This document shows positions 33,029 through 40,929 of a DNA stretch of 64,000 nucleotides, in pieces. Position 1 is the first letter of the stretch. Each line of letters opens with the position of its first letter. Source of the stretch: Streptomyces sp. 3214.6 (GTDB taxonomy: Bacteria > Actinomycetota > Actinomycetes > Streptomycetales > Streptomycetaceae); NCBI RefSeq assembly GCF_900129855.1, contig NZ_LT670819.1:8308001-8372000 (forward strand), read 5' to 3'. A program made the position numbers and the translations under genes. Under the pieces are notes generated by a model that had not been told where the DNA came from, made no database searches, and worked only from the letters and a program-made list of their open reading frames with translations.

Positions 33029-33934
33029 TCACGCACCGTCGCCGCGCCGGGCGTCCGACCCGGAGGGGAGACGGTAGAAGGCGGTCGCGGTGCCGGCGAG
33101 CACCGCGTGGATCTCGGTGTCGGAACAGCCGTCGAGCAGTTCGTCCACGGCGGCGGCCCAGCGGTTCCAGCCGCCCGCGAGATTCGCGACCGGCCAGTCG
33201 GAGCCGAACATCAGCCGGTCGGGGCCGAAGGCGGAGAGCAGGACGTCCCACACCGCGCGGACGTCGTCGACGGTCCACTTCTCGTGGTCCGCCTCGGTGA
33301 TCAGCCCCGACACCTTGCAGACCACCTGCGAATGTGCGGCCAGCAGGCGCAACTGGCTTTCCCAGTCGGCCAGTTCACCGTCAGCGATCGACGGCTTGCC
33401 GGCGTGGTCGAGCACCTGGGGCAGGTCCGGGATGCGCTCGGCCAGCCGGATCGCCTGGTCGAGCTGGTGGCTGCGGACAAGCACGTCGTAGCAGAGCCGG
33501 CGGTCCCGGACCGCCGCCAACCCGCGTTCGACATCGGGGCGTTGCAGCCATTCCGGATCCGGCTCGCCCTGCACGAGATGACGCAGGGACCGCAGATACG
33601 TACCGCCCGGCCCGGCGAGCAACCCGTCGAGCAGCTCGCCGATCCCCGGGGACGTCAGGTCCGCCCAGCCCACCACGGCCCCGATCAGCGGCTCCCGCTC
33701 CGCGAGCGCGAGCAGGTCCTTCGTCTCGGGCACGTCCGGCACGCACTGTACGGCCACCGTGCTGTGCAGCCGGCGGCCCGCGACGGGCTGGGTGGCAGCG
33801 GTACGCAGGTCGTCGGGCGTGAAGGTGCGACGGATCGTTGCCAGGGCGGGGTCGTCGAGCCAGGGCTGCGGACGCTGGGCGAGGTCCCACAGGTGGTGGT
33901 GGGCGTCGATGAGCGGGGCGGTGGTGGGGGTCAC
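33029..33934 (-). CDS. Amidohydrolase-family sugar lactonase (fuconolactonase/rhamnonolactonase-like)
   Basis: A 301-residue cytoplasmic TIM-barrel hydrolase of the COG3618 group. LIDAHHHLWDLAQRPQPWLD is the N-terminal metal-binding HxH region. GAVVGWADLTSPGIGELLDG, VLDHAGKPSI and LMFGSDWPVANLAGGW (the metal-binding Asp) are the later blocks. The family includes L-fucono- and L-rhamnono-lactonases. The GTG at 33934 overlaps the mutarotase stop (GTGA), and it is the last gene of the operon. Together with a mutarotase this suggests the non-phosphorylating route of a 6-deoxy sugar, but no dehydrogenase or dehydratase of that route is in this cluster. Confidence 0.88.
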   Translation of the reverse strand: MTPTTAPLIDAHHHLWDLAQRPQPWLDDPALATIRRTFTPDDLRTAATQPVAGRRLHSTVAVQCVPDVPETKDLLALAEREPLIGAVVGWADLTSPGIGELLDGLLAGPGGTYLRSLRHLVQGEPDPEWLQRPDVERGLAAVRDRRLCYDVLVRSHQLDQAIRLAERIPDLPQVLDHAGKPSIADGELADWESQLRLLAAHSQVVCKVSGLITEADHEKWTVDDVRAVWDVLLSAFGPDRLMFGSDWPVANLAGGWNRWAAAVDELLDGCSDTEIHAVLAGTATAFYRLPSGSDARRGDGA

Positions 33935-34287
33935 TGACGGTCCAAGCCGGGTCGGTCCATGAGCGGGTTCAGATGCCAGATCTCGGGGAGCTCCGTCCAC
34001 TGGCGGGAGTCGCCCCGGTCGGGCCAGGGCTCCTGGCAGGGGTCGGTGAGCTTCCACCACTGCTGGGTCTCGGGGTCGGCTTCGAGGGCGGCCATGTCGG
34101 CCTCGAAGTCGTCGCCGTGGTACTCGAAGTAGGCGAACAGGACGTCACCGTGGAGGAAGATGCTGAAGGTGCGGATGTTCGACCGGTGCAGGGCGGCTTC
34201 GACGCCGGGCCAGACGGCCGAGTGGAGTTCGAGGTACTCCTCGCGGCGCTCGGGTCGGAGCCTGATGGTCTGGGCGACGCGCTTCAC
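33931..34287 (-). CDS. L-rhamnose mutarotase family protein (RhaM-like)
   Basis: A 118-residue protein that would interconvert the anomers of a 6-deoxyhexose. RLRPERREEYLELHSAVWPG contains the catalytic His of RhaM in LHxxVWP. FSIFLHGDVLFAYFEYHGDD and WWKLTDPCQEPWPD provide the family's Tyr and paired Trp. It overlaps both neighbours by GTGA, so it is translated with them. RhaM-family members also act on L-fucose in some pathways, so the sugar is either rhamnose or fucose. Confidence 0.92.
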   Translation of the reverse strand: MKRVAQTIRLRPERREEYLELHSAVWPGVEAALHRSNIRTFSIFLHGDVLFAYFEYHGDDFEADMAALEADPETQQWWKLTDPCQEPWPDRGDSRQWTELPEIWHLNPLMDRPGLDRQ

Positions 34288-36296
34288 GCGGCTTCTCCCT
34301 CCGTGCCCGGCGAGGGCGGGCCGGCCGGGGTGTCGAACGGCGTGCGGTAGCTGGGGGTGCCGGCGCGCAGCCGGAGACGCAGGGTGAGCCGGATACGGGT
34401 GGAGGCGGGCAGCCGGACCGTCAGGAAGGTGCTGTCGCAGACCTGCTCCGACTCGGTGACGACGGGCTCGGTGTGGCCGTAGTCGTACATGTCCCCGATC
34501 CAGCCGTCGTCCGCGCAGGTCGTGTACCGGACGGCGGCGATGGTGTGCTCGGCGAAGGCGCCCGCCTGGACGATCAGCGTGCGCTCGGCCTCGGGGGAGA
34601 GGTTCACCAGCTCGACGGTGGTCGCCTCGGGGTCGATGCAGGTGACCAGAGCGGCCACGTCCGGCGGCAGGCCGGCACGGCGGGCCTCGGCGTCGTGGTA
34701 GCGCAGCCGGGCCTGCTGCAGGCCGCCGTTGTACAGGACCTGGGGGCCGCCCCAGGTCAGCTGGACGAGGGCCTCGGTGACCACGGGGTTGGACTGCTGC
34801 CACACGTGGATGTCGGCCTCGGGCACGTCCAGGTCGCGGTAGCGGTCGATGCGCCGCAGGCGGTGGCGGACCTGGGCCTGGGCGGTGGCGAGGATCCGTT
34901 CGGGGTAGCCGGGGTCGTCGCCGGCGAGGAAGGCGAACCAGGCCTTCTCGTGGCCGGACTCCTCCTTGGACCGGAACGGCCGCACGGTACGCCAGTCGAT
35001 GCCGTCGGCCTCACGCAGCCCCTCCAGCCGGGCGCGGTCGGCGCCTGCGGCCGTGTGATGCCACAGGGCCACCGGTACGGGCGCGGTGACCGGGTTGTGG
35101 TCGAACCAGCCGGCGTCGTTGCGGCGGAACGGAACGTGGAGCGTGGGCGTGTGGATGTCGGGGCCGAGTTCGACCGCCCACTTGGAGGGAAGGCTGGAGT
35201 CCGCCTCCGTGTGGGGCATCACCCTGCCGCGGCCGATGAGGGCGTCCAGGGAGGTCGCGACCATGGAGAGACAGTCGTCGTCGCCGGTGACCGTGGCCGC
35301 CGCCAGCGCCGCCACACAGGCCGCGTGGCCCACGCTGTGCCAGCCGTGCGGCCAGGACCAGCCGTAGTGGCCGCCGTACCAGCGGCCCTCCAACAGGCTG
35401 CCGACGACACCGTCCGGGCCGGCGTTGTCCGGGACGAGACCGCCGTTCGCCTCGGTGCGCTCCAGCCACGCGCCCACGTAGTCGACGATCCAGTCGCGGT
35501 AGCGCTCCTCACCGGACAGGATCCAGGCGTTGAGGACCAGCCCGGCCGCGGCGAGGTTGACCGCGGTGTCGCCGACGCCCATCCGGTCCCGCATCTGCGC
35601 GCCGAGACGCGGGTCCGCCGAGAGCGGGAAGGGGCCGCCGTCCGCCTCCGGGATCCAGTCGAGCGGGAAGCCGTACGTCTGCGCCTCCTTGAGCAGCCAG
35701 GGGTAGACGTCGCCGTCGAACAGGCCCGTGCGGTCGGGGTCGCTGCCGTTGTGCGGGCGGGTGATGACGCGGTGCTCGGGGTCGTAGTTGCCCTTGGCAG
35801 GGTCGACGTACAGCTCGGCGAAGCGCAGGGCGCGCTCACGCCAGCGGTCGGGGGCGGCCATGCACAGGAAGTAGAGCAGCAGCAGGCTCTCGCCCTGGTG
35901 GAACCAGTCGTAGCCGCGCTCGAACTCGTCGCGCAGCATGCCCAGTTCGGTGAGCTGCCGGGTCACGCCCTCCCAGTGCTTCTCACTCGCGGGCAGGAGA
36001 TCGTCGGCGCCCCCGAGGAGGTACAGCTGGGGCCAGTTGAAGAACACCTCGTAGAAGTCGTCCACACCGTCGCGGGTGGTCAGCGGGCCGGAGTAGTTCA
36101 GTCGTCCGTCCGGGCCGGTGAAGTCGCGGGCGAAGCGCCGCCAGGCGTGGTCGAGGAGGTCGAACAGGGACCGCTGGGCCATGGCCCAGCCGGGTGGTTC
36201 GAGCAGCGGCACCCGCGCCTCGATCTCGGGTGGCGCGTCCGGGTGGTCGCGAGGGGCGTCCTCGGCCGTGGTGCGGTCGGCAGAGCTGAAGGGCAT
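34284..36296 (-). CDS. Large intracellular protein, probably a six-hairpin-type glycoside hydrolase or lyase
   Basis: A 670-residue protein without a signal peptide. Trp, Tyr, His and acidic residues are dense, as in (alpha/alpha)6-barrel carbohydrate enzymes: DFYEVFFNWPQLYLLGGADD, YDWFHQGESLLLLYFLCMAA, GGHYGWSWPHGWHSVGHAAC and WFDHNPVTAPVPVALWHHTA. The last 150 residues look like a beta-rich end domain. CGGAGA precedes the ATG at 36296, and the stop overlaps the mutarotase start. I do not recognise the family. It presumably cuts the oligosaccharide imported by the adjacent ABC transporter. Confidence 0.7.
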   Translation of the reverse strand: MPFSSADRTTAEDAPRDHPDAPPEIEARVPLLEPPGWAMAQRSLFDLLDHAWRRFARDFTGPDGRLNYSGPLTTRDGVDDFYEVFFNWPQLYLLGGADDLLPASEKHWEGVTRQLTELGMLRDEFERGYDWFHQGESLLLLYFLCMAAPDRWRERALRFAELYVDPAKGNYDPEHRVITRPHNGSDPDRTGLFDGDVYPWLLKEAQTYGFPLDWIPEADGGPFPLSADPRLGAQMRDRMGVGDTAVNLAAAGLVLNAWILSGEERYRDWIVDYVGAWLERTEANGGLVPDNAGPDGVVGSLLEGRWYGGHYGWSWPHGWHSVGHAACVAALAAATVTGDDDCLSMVATSLDALIGRGRVMPHTEADSSLPSKWAVELGPDIHTPTLHVPFRRNDAGWFDHNPVTAPVPVALWHHTAAGADRARLEGLREADGIDWRTVRPFRSKEESGHEKAWFAFLAGDDPGYPERILATAQAQVRHRLRRIDRYRDLDVPEADIHVWQQSNPVVTEALVQLTWGGPQVLYNGGLQQARLRYHDAEARRAGLPPDVAALVTCIDPEATTVELVNLSPEAERTLIVQAGAFAEHTIAAVRYTTCADDGWIGDMYDYGHTEPVVTESEQVCDSTFLTVRLPASTRIRLTLRLRLRAGTPSYRTPFDTPAGPPSPGTEGEAA

Positions 36297-36371
36297 GGGA
36301 GATCTCCGTTCGGGGCGGGCGGCGGGACAGCGCACGCCGGGGACGACGGCCGGGCGGCCGGGGACGGGCCG

Positions 36372-37274
36372 CTATTCCTTGGTGGCGCCGGCGAGCATCC
36401 CGCTGACCAGGAAGCGTTGGGCGAAGAGGAAGACGATCAGCACCGGCGTGATGGCCACGAGCGTCGCCAGAGCCAGCTGCGGGCGCTGGATCGCCAGGTC
36501 ACCGACGGTCGGATTGAAGGACGGCACGTTGCTGAGCAGGGTTCCGACGCCCACCTGGATGGGCATCTGGCTGCTCTCGGGGAGCATGACGTACGGCAGG
36601 AAGTAGTTGGTCCAGTTGGCGACGAAGCTGAAGAAGCCCACGAGCGCGATGACCGGGGTCGCCAGCGGCAGCGCGATGTGCCGGAAGACGCGGAACTCCG
36701 AGCAGCCGTCCATCCGTGCCGCGGCCAGCAGGTCTTTCGGTACGGCGGTGGTGAAGTAGATGTACGTCAGGTACACGCCGAACGGGTAGAACGAGTACGG
36801 CAGGATGATCGACCACATCGTGCCGATCAGGCCCACCGCGTTGATCTCCAGGAACAGCGGCACCACCAGGGTGGCGTTCGGCATGAGCATCACGACCAGG
36901 GTTGCGACCAGCAGGGTGTGCCGGCCGCGGAACTCGGTCATGGCCAGGGCGTATCCCGCGGGAATGGCGATACCGAGCGTGATGACCAGCGAGATCACCG
37001 CGTAGAGAGCGGAGTTGCCCAGCCACTGCATGACGGCGTTGTCCTGGAACGCCGTGAGCGCGTCCCAGTTGGCCTTCAGTGCGTGCAAGGAGCCGAAGGA
37101 CAGCGGGTTGTCGTGGACCAACTGCTGGTCGGTCTTGGTCGCCGCGAGGACGAGCCACAGCACCGGCAGCACGAAGAAGGCGAGGAACGCGGCCAGCACG
37201 GATCCGGTCAGCAGCCGGGAGGCCAGGCGCCGTACGGGCAGGCGATGCGGCGGCTGGTGGTGAGGTCGGCTCAT
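36372..37274 (-). CDS. Carbohydrate ABC transporter permease (MalG-like, second permease)
   Basis: A 300-residue inner membrane permease with six helices. AGYALAMTEFRGRH is the first cytoplasmic loop, and the EAA loop that contacts the ATPase is AVPKDLLAAARMDGCSEFRV followed by FRHIALPLATPV. AAGGGA lies ten bases before the ATG at 37274. An in-frame ATG at 37340 overlaps the previous gene and is the alternative. It works with the permease at 37330-38244 and the solute-binding protein. No ATPase is encoded here, so a shared one such as MsiK must energise it. Confidence 0.92.
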   Translation of the reverse strand: MSRPHHQPPHRLPVRRLASRLLTGSVLAAFLAFFVLPVLWLVLAATKTDQQLVHDNPLSFGSLHALKANWDALTAFQDNAVMQWLGNSALYAVISLVITLGIAIPAGYALAMTEFRGRHTLLVATLVVMLMPNATLVVPLFLEINAVGLIGTMWSIILPYSFYPFGVYLTYIYFTTAVPKDLLAAARMDGCSEFRVFRHIALPLATPVIALVGFFSFVANWTNYFLPYVMLPESSQMPIQVGVGTLLSNVPSFNPTVGDLAIQRPQLALATLVAITPVLIVFLFAQRFLVSGMLAGATKE

Positions 37275-37329
37275 GAGGGGCGCTTCCCTTTCCGAGCTCG
37301 CGGTGGCGGCGACGGGACTGCCAGAGGTT

Positions 37330-38244
37330 TTAGTCGGCATCGAAGAACCCCGACCGTGCGACGAAGACGGCGGCGGCCGACACGCTGACGACCAGGAGCT
37401 CCACCGAGACCGCGGCGGCGCCGTTGATGTTGTTCATCTGGAAGGCGAAGTCGTACGTCAGCTGGTTCAGCGAGTAGTCGCGTCCGGCGACGCCCACGCT
37501 GGCGAGAGACAGCAACTGCGGCTCCACGAAGAGCTGGGCGCCGCCCGCGAACGCCAGGATCACCATGTACACGATCCACTTGCGGAGCATCGGGATCTGC
37601 ACGTGCCAGGCGGTCTGCCAGGCGCCCGCGCCATCGATGCGCGCGGCTTCCATCACGTCCGTGGGGATGTTGTTGAGCGCGCCGTACATGACGACGATCC
37701 AGCCGCCCGCGCCGGTCCAGAACGCGATGACCGTGAACAGCAGGGGCAGGTTGCCGGGCGCGATCACCTCGCCGAAGGTGTGGAACCCCATCGCGCCCAG
37801 CAGCGAGCTGACCGGGCTCACCGTCGGGTCGAGCATGAACAGCCACACCAGCACGCTCGCGGCGCCGGCGAGCGCTCCGGGGACGTAGTAGAGGAAACGC
37901 AGCGCCTTGCCGACGGAACCCGAGGCCAGGCGGTGCAGCAGCAGCGCCAGGGCCACCACGAACACCACCAGGGACAGGAGCCAGCAGGCGAGGTAGACGG
38001 CGACATGGCTCACGGCGTCCACGAAGCGGAAGTCCTGAGCCGTGGTGACGAAGTTGGCGAAGCCGGTGACCTTGCCTCCGGCGTCGGTGAAGGCGAAGTA
38101 GACCGCGTAGGCGGTCGGTAGGACGCCGAAGGCGACCAGCATGACCACGTAGGCGGCGACGAAGGCCATTCCGGCCCGGCTCTGCCGGGCGGCGCCGCGA
38201 CGGCGCCGGGCGGCAGAGCCGGCCGGGGAGTGGGTGAGGGTCAC
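37330..38244 (-). CDS. Carbohydrate ABC transporter permease (MalF-like, first permease)
   Basis: A 304-residue inner membrane permease. VMLVAFGVLPTAYAVYFAFT is the first helix. The EAA loop is NNIPTDVMEAARIDGAGAWQ followed by TAWHVQIPML. An unusual C-terminus returns through a final helix (VSVELLVVSVSAAAVFVARS). The GTG at 38244 overlaps the solute-binding protein stop (GTGA), so the two are made in fixed ratio. Confidence 0.92.
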   Translation of the reverse strand: MTLTHSPAGSAARRRRGAARQSRAGMAFVAAYVVMLVAFGVLPTAYAVYFAFTDAGGKVTGFANFVTTAQDFRFVDAVSHVAVYLACWLLSLVVFVVALALLLHRLASGSVGKALRFLYYVPGALAGAASVLVWLFMLDPTVSPVSSLLGAMGFHTFGEVIAPGNLPLLFTVIAFWTGAGGWIVVMYGALNNIPTDVMEAARIDGAGAWQTAWHVQIPMLRKWIVYMVILAFAGGAQLFVEPQLLSLASVGVAGRDYSLNQLTYDFAFQMNNINGAAAVSVELLVVSVSAAAVFVARSGFFDAD

Positions 38245-39602
38245 TGGGAGACCTTGTATCCGTTGGACTTGGCGTACTTGACGATGGAGTCCTGCCAGGC
38301 CGGCAGCATCGAGACGACGCTCTTGCCCTGGGTCAGGCCGGGCTTGACGGTGGCGGCCCAGATCGCCTCCTGGCTGAACTGGCCCGAGCCCCAGCCGGGC
38401 CAGACCTGGGAGGAGGCGGCCTTGAGGGCGCTCAGGTCACCGGCGAAGTAGCCGGAGGCGTCCTGTCCCTTCAGCCAGGTGTCGGCGACGGGCGCGTATG
38501 CGGGGAAGCCCGGCGCCTTGTCGCCCTGGTAGGCGTTGTCGGTCGTGACCCACTTCAGGAAGTCGGTGGCGGCCTTGATGTGTGCGGAGTGCTGGGACAG
38601 CAGCCAGGTGCCGCCGCCGACGTTGCCCGTGGACGGCGAGGTCTCCCCCTTCCACTGCGGGATGGGCGCCGCCGCGATCTGCTTGGCCGGCGTCTTGAAG
38701 GTGCCCTTGAACAGTGCGCCGCCGTACCAGGCGGGGCCGGGCATGAGCAGGACCTTGTCGGCCTTGTTCTTGCCGAAGTCGGTGCTGAAGACCCCGCTGA
38801 TGGACATGGACCTGTTCTTGATCAGCACGTCCATGAGCCCGGCCATCTTGGTGCAGGCCTCGCTGGAGGTGTTCACCGACACAGCCTTCGGACCGGTGAT
38901 GTGGTTGGCGCCGCACTTGCTCGCCCACAGGTAGATCTCGGGGGTGAAGGAGTCGCCGGCGTCGCCCACCAGGTAGCCGGGGTGCTCCTTGGCCACCTTC
39001 TCGCCGAGCGTCTGGTACTCCTCCCAGGTCGTCGGAACCTGGTAGCCGAACTTCTTCAACAGCGGCGCGTTGTACCAGAGCACTGCCTGGGAGAGGTCGT
39101 TGCGCAGACAGTAGACGGTGCCGCCCACCGTGCAGACGTCGTTGGCGCCGGCGGCGAAACCGGTCAGGGTGGCGGGGGGTATCAGGCCCTTGTCGAGGGG
39201 CGCGGCGAAGCCCGCGTCGACCGCCCAGGTCGCCTCGTTGTTCTGGGAGCTGAACACGACGTCCGGCCATCCCTTGCCGGTGCGGTTGAACAGCTGGACC
39301 TTGGTCTGGAGATAGTTCGAGCCGTTGGCGTCGCCGTCGTAGGTGACGATGTTCAGCTTCACGTCCGGGTGCTGCTGCTGGTACAGCTTCGCGGCTTGCA
39401 CGCGGGTCGCGTCCACCCAGACGGTCAACGCGCCGTCCTTCTGCGGCACCTGGGCGAAGCCGTCCTTGGTCGTCGTACCCGTGGCGCCGCCGCCGCAGGC
39501 AGTCAGGGTGAGCGCCGCGGTGGCCGCGCAGCCGGCCAGCAACGCCACACGCCTCTTGCTGGACGCCCTCTCCTGGCCGGACGAAGGCTTGTTGACGGTC
39601 AT
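38241..39602 (-). CDS. Extracellular solute-binding lipoprotein of the sugar ABC transporter
   Basis: A 453-residue lipoprotein. The signal peptide ends in the lipobox LTAC with Cys36 as the lipidated residue. GALTVWVDATRVQAAKLYQQ and PDVVFSSQNNEATWAVDAGF, TWEEYQTLGEKVAKEHPGYL and WLLSQHSAHIKAATDFLKWV are typical of family 1 sugar-binding proteins. It captures an oligosaccharide outside the membrane and hands it to the two permeases. GGAG precedes the ATG at 39602. It is the first gene of a six-gene operon (to 33029) divergent from the GntR regulator. Confidence 0.93.
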   Translation of the reverse strand: MTVNKPSSGQERASSKRRVALLAGCAATAALTLTACGGGATGTTTKDGFAQVPQKDGALTVWVDATRVQAAKLYQQQHPDVKLNIVTYDGDANGSNYLQTKVQLFNRTGKGWPDVVFSSQNNEATWAVDAGFAAPLDKGLIPPATLTGFAAGANDVCTVGGTVYCLRNDLSQAVLWYNAPLLKKFGYQVPTTWEEYQTLGEKVAKEHPGYLVGDAGDSFTPEIYLWASKCGANHITGPKAVSVNTSSEACTKMAGLMDVLIKNRSMSISGVFSTDFGKNKADKVLLMPGPAWYGGALFKGTFKTPAKQIAAAPIPQWKGETSPSTGNVGGGTWLLSQHSAHIKAATDFLKWVTTDNAYQGDKAPGFPAYAPVADTWLKGQDASGYFAGDLSALKAASSQVWPGWGSGQFSQEAIWAATVKPGLTQGKSVVSMLPAWQDSIVKYAKSNGYKVSQ

Positions 39603-39856
39603 GTGCGACTCCACTGGTTTCACAGGGCGCCCCGACCAGGTGGGCACGGCGCGCGAAGGTGAGGCGACGCCAGGCCGAACCGGTCGGGCGTCGGGGACCG
39701 CGGACGGCCGTAGCGCGTGCCGTCGCGGAAGAAATTAGCCGCCTTATCGAGTGAATCGTCAAGAGTTTGTGCAGCCTTCTTCCTGGCGATCTGCGAATGA
39801 CAGTGCATCGCAAGGCCAGGAAATGTCCCATAAAGTGTCGTATGAGCCGGTTACAT

Positions 39857-39880
39857 CTCTTGTTTCATGCTTCACAAGAG
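39857..39880. promoter_or_regulatory. Inverted repeat in the divergent promoter region
   Basis: CTCTTGT (39857-39863) pairs with ACAAGAG (39874-39880) across ten bases. It lies between the transport operon and the GntR gene and may be a second operator or part of the transport promoter. The whole gap 39603-39985 has no ORF. Confidence 0.4.
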
Positions 39881-39894
39881 GGACCCATCCGATT

Positions 39895-39911
39895 GATGAG
39901 TACGACTCATC
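39895..39911. promoter_or_regulatory. Operator-like palindrome before the GntR gene, shared with 29221-29239
   Basis: GATGAGTACGACTCATC has 7-base arms around three bases and the core ATGAGTAnnACTCAT. It lies 75-91 bases before the regulator's ATG, in the region from which the transport operon also starts. FadR-subfamily GntR proteins bind palindromes of this size. Binding by the adjacent regulator is inferred. Confidence 0.6.
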
Positions 39912-39985
39912 GAGGCTTGGGATACGATGGGCTCGGCTCCACGGCGATCAGCCGTCCCAGTTGCGTTAGCCAGGAGGCAGGACAG

Positions 39986-40783
39986 ATGAACGACACGCCC
40001 GCGGCCCAGGCGGCCTTGCCGACGCAGGCGCCCGCGGTGGTCACGGCAGCGGTGAGCGGCGCGGACGAGCGGCGTGACTACCGGCCCGGCTACGAGGTCG
40101 TGGCGGAGCGGATTCTCGAGTTCATCGCCGAGGCCCGTCTGTCGGCAGGTGATCGGCTGCCCACGGAGAACGATCTGGCGCAGAGGCTGAACACCAGCAG
40201 GGCGGTGGTGCGAGAGGCCGTGAAGATCCTTTCGGCGCTCGGCCGGGTCCGGGCGCACAAGGGGCGCGGACTGTTCGTCGCGGACGACGAGGGCATGCTC
40301 CTCACCAGCCGCTGGGGCGGCTTCTTCCGCCCCGTCGACCTCGATCACGTGCTCATGCTGTTCGAGTTCCGCAGGGTCCAGGAGACGGCCGCGAGCAGTC
40401 TGGCCGCCACCCGGGCCACGCCTGCCGAGCTGCGGACCATCGAGGTGGCCATGCAGCAGTGTCGGCACGGGTTCGTCCACGGTCAGGTCGACGAGTTCAA
40501 CCAGGCGGACGAGGACTTCCACATGGGCGTCGCCGTCGCCTCGCACAACACCTTCCTCGTCAGCGCCGTGCGGGACGCGCGACGACTGCAGCGGCAGTCG
40601 AGCGCGATCGGGATCCACGACAAGCTGGGCGAGGGCACCGAGGCGGCGGTCGAGGAACATGAGGCGATCTACCGGGCCATCCGGGACGGCCTTCCGGACG
40701 AGGCGGCCCAGGCCACGGCGGCGCATCTCGACAGGACGCTCGAGGACTACCGGCGAGAGATCCAGCGGCGCCTGTTCGGCTAG
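39986..40783 (+). CDS. FadR-subfamily GntR regulator of the sugar operon
   Basis: A 265-residue regulator. The winged helix spans about residues 35-100 (LSAGDRLPTENDLAQRLNTS, RAVVREAVKILSALGRVRAH, KGRGLFV). The C-terminal FCD domain (FEFRRVQETAASSLAATRAT to HLDRTLEDYRREIQRRLF) has the Asp and His residues expected for metal and ligand binding: FHMGVAVASHNTF and EHEAIYRAI. AGGAGG at 39972-39977 fixes the ATG at 39986. It is divergent from the transport operon, with the palindrome at 39895 between. It probably represses both that operon and the secreted enzyme at 29501 until a sugar acid or sugar binds. Confidence 0.92.
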   Translation: MNDTPAAQAALPTQAPAVVTAAVSGADERRDYRPGYEVVAERILEFIAEARLSAGDRLPTENDLAQRLNTSRAVVREAVKILSALGRVRAHKGRGLFVADDEGMLLTSRWGGFFRPVDLDHVLMLFEFRRVQETAASSLAATRATPAELRTIEVAMQQCRHGFVHGQVDEFNQADEDFHMGVAVASHNTFLVSAVRDARRLQRQSSAIGIHDKLGEGTEAAVEEHEAIYRAIRDGLPDEAAQATAAHLDRTLEDYRREIQRRLFG

Positions 40784-40929
40784 GGCCTGTCCGGCGGGTC
40801 ATGCCGCGGGCGCGGGGCGGGGCAGGGGGTGACATGCGTTAGCGTGGCGGGTGTTTTGACGGCGAGCCCCGGGCTGGTCGTGCTGGTGAGAGGCGCAGTG
40901 GGGGTAAAAGTGCGGGTCGGGGCGGCGTC

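Noticed and set aside
34473..37388. A 971-codon open frame on the plus strand
   Set aside because: It is antisense to the glycosidase-like and permease genes, has composition of repeated Val, Gly, Asp and His typical of antisense frames in GC-rich DNA, and shows no domain.
34473..39985. Search for an ABC ATPase gene in the sugar operon
   Set aside because: No Walker A or LSGGQ-type sequence is found in any frame of the operon; a shared ATPase elsewhere is assumed.
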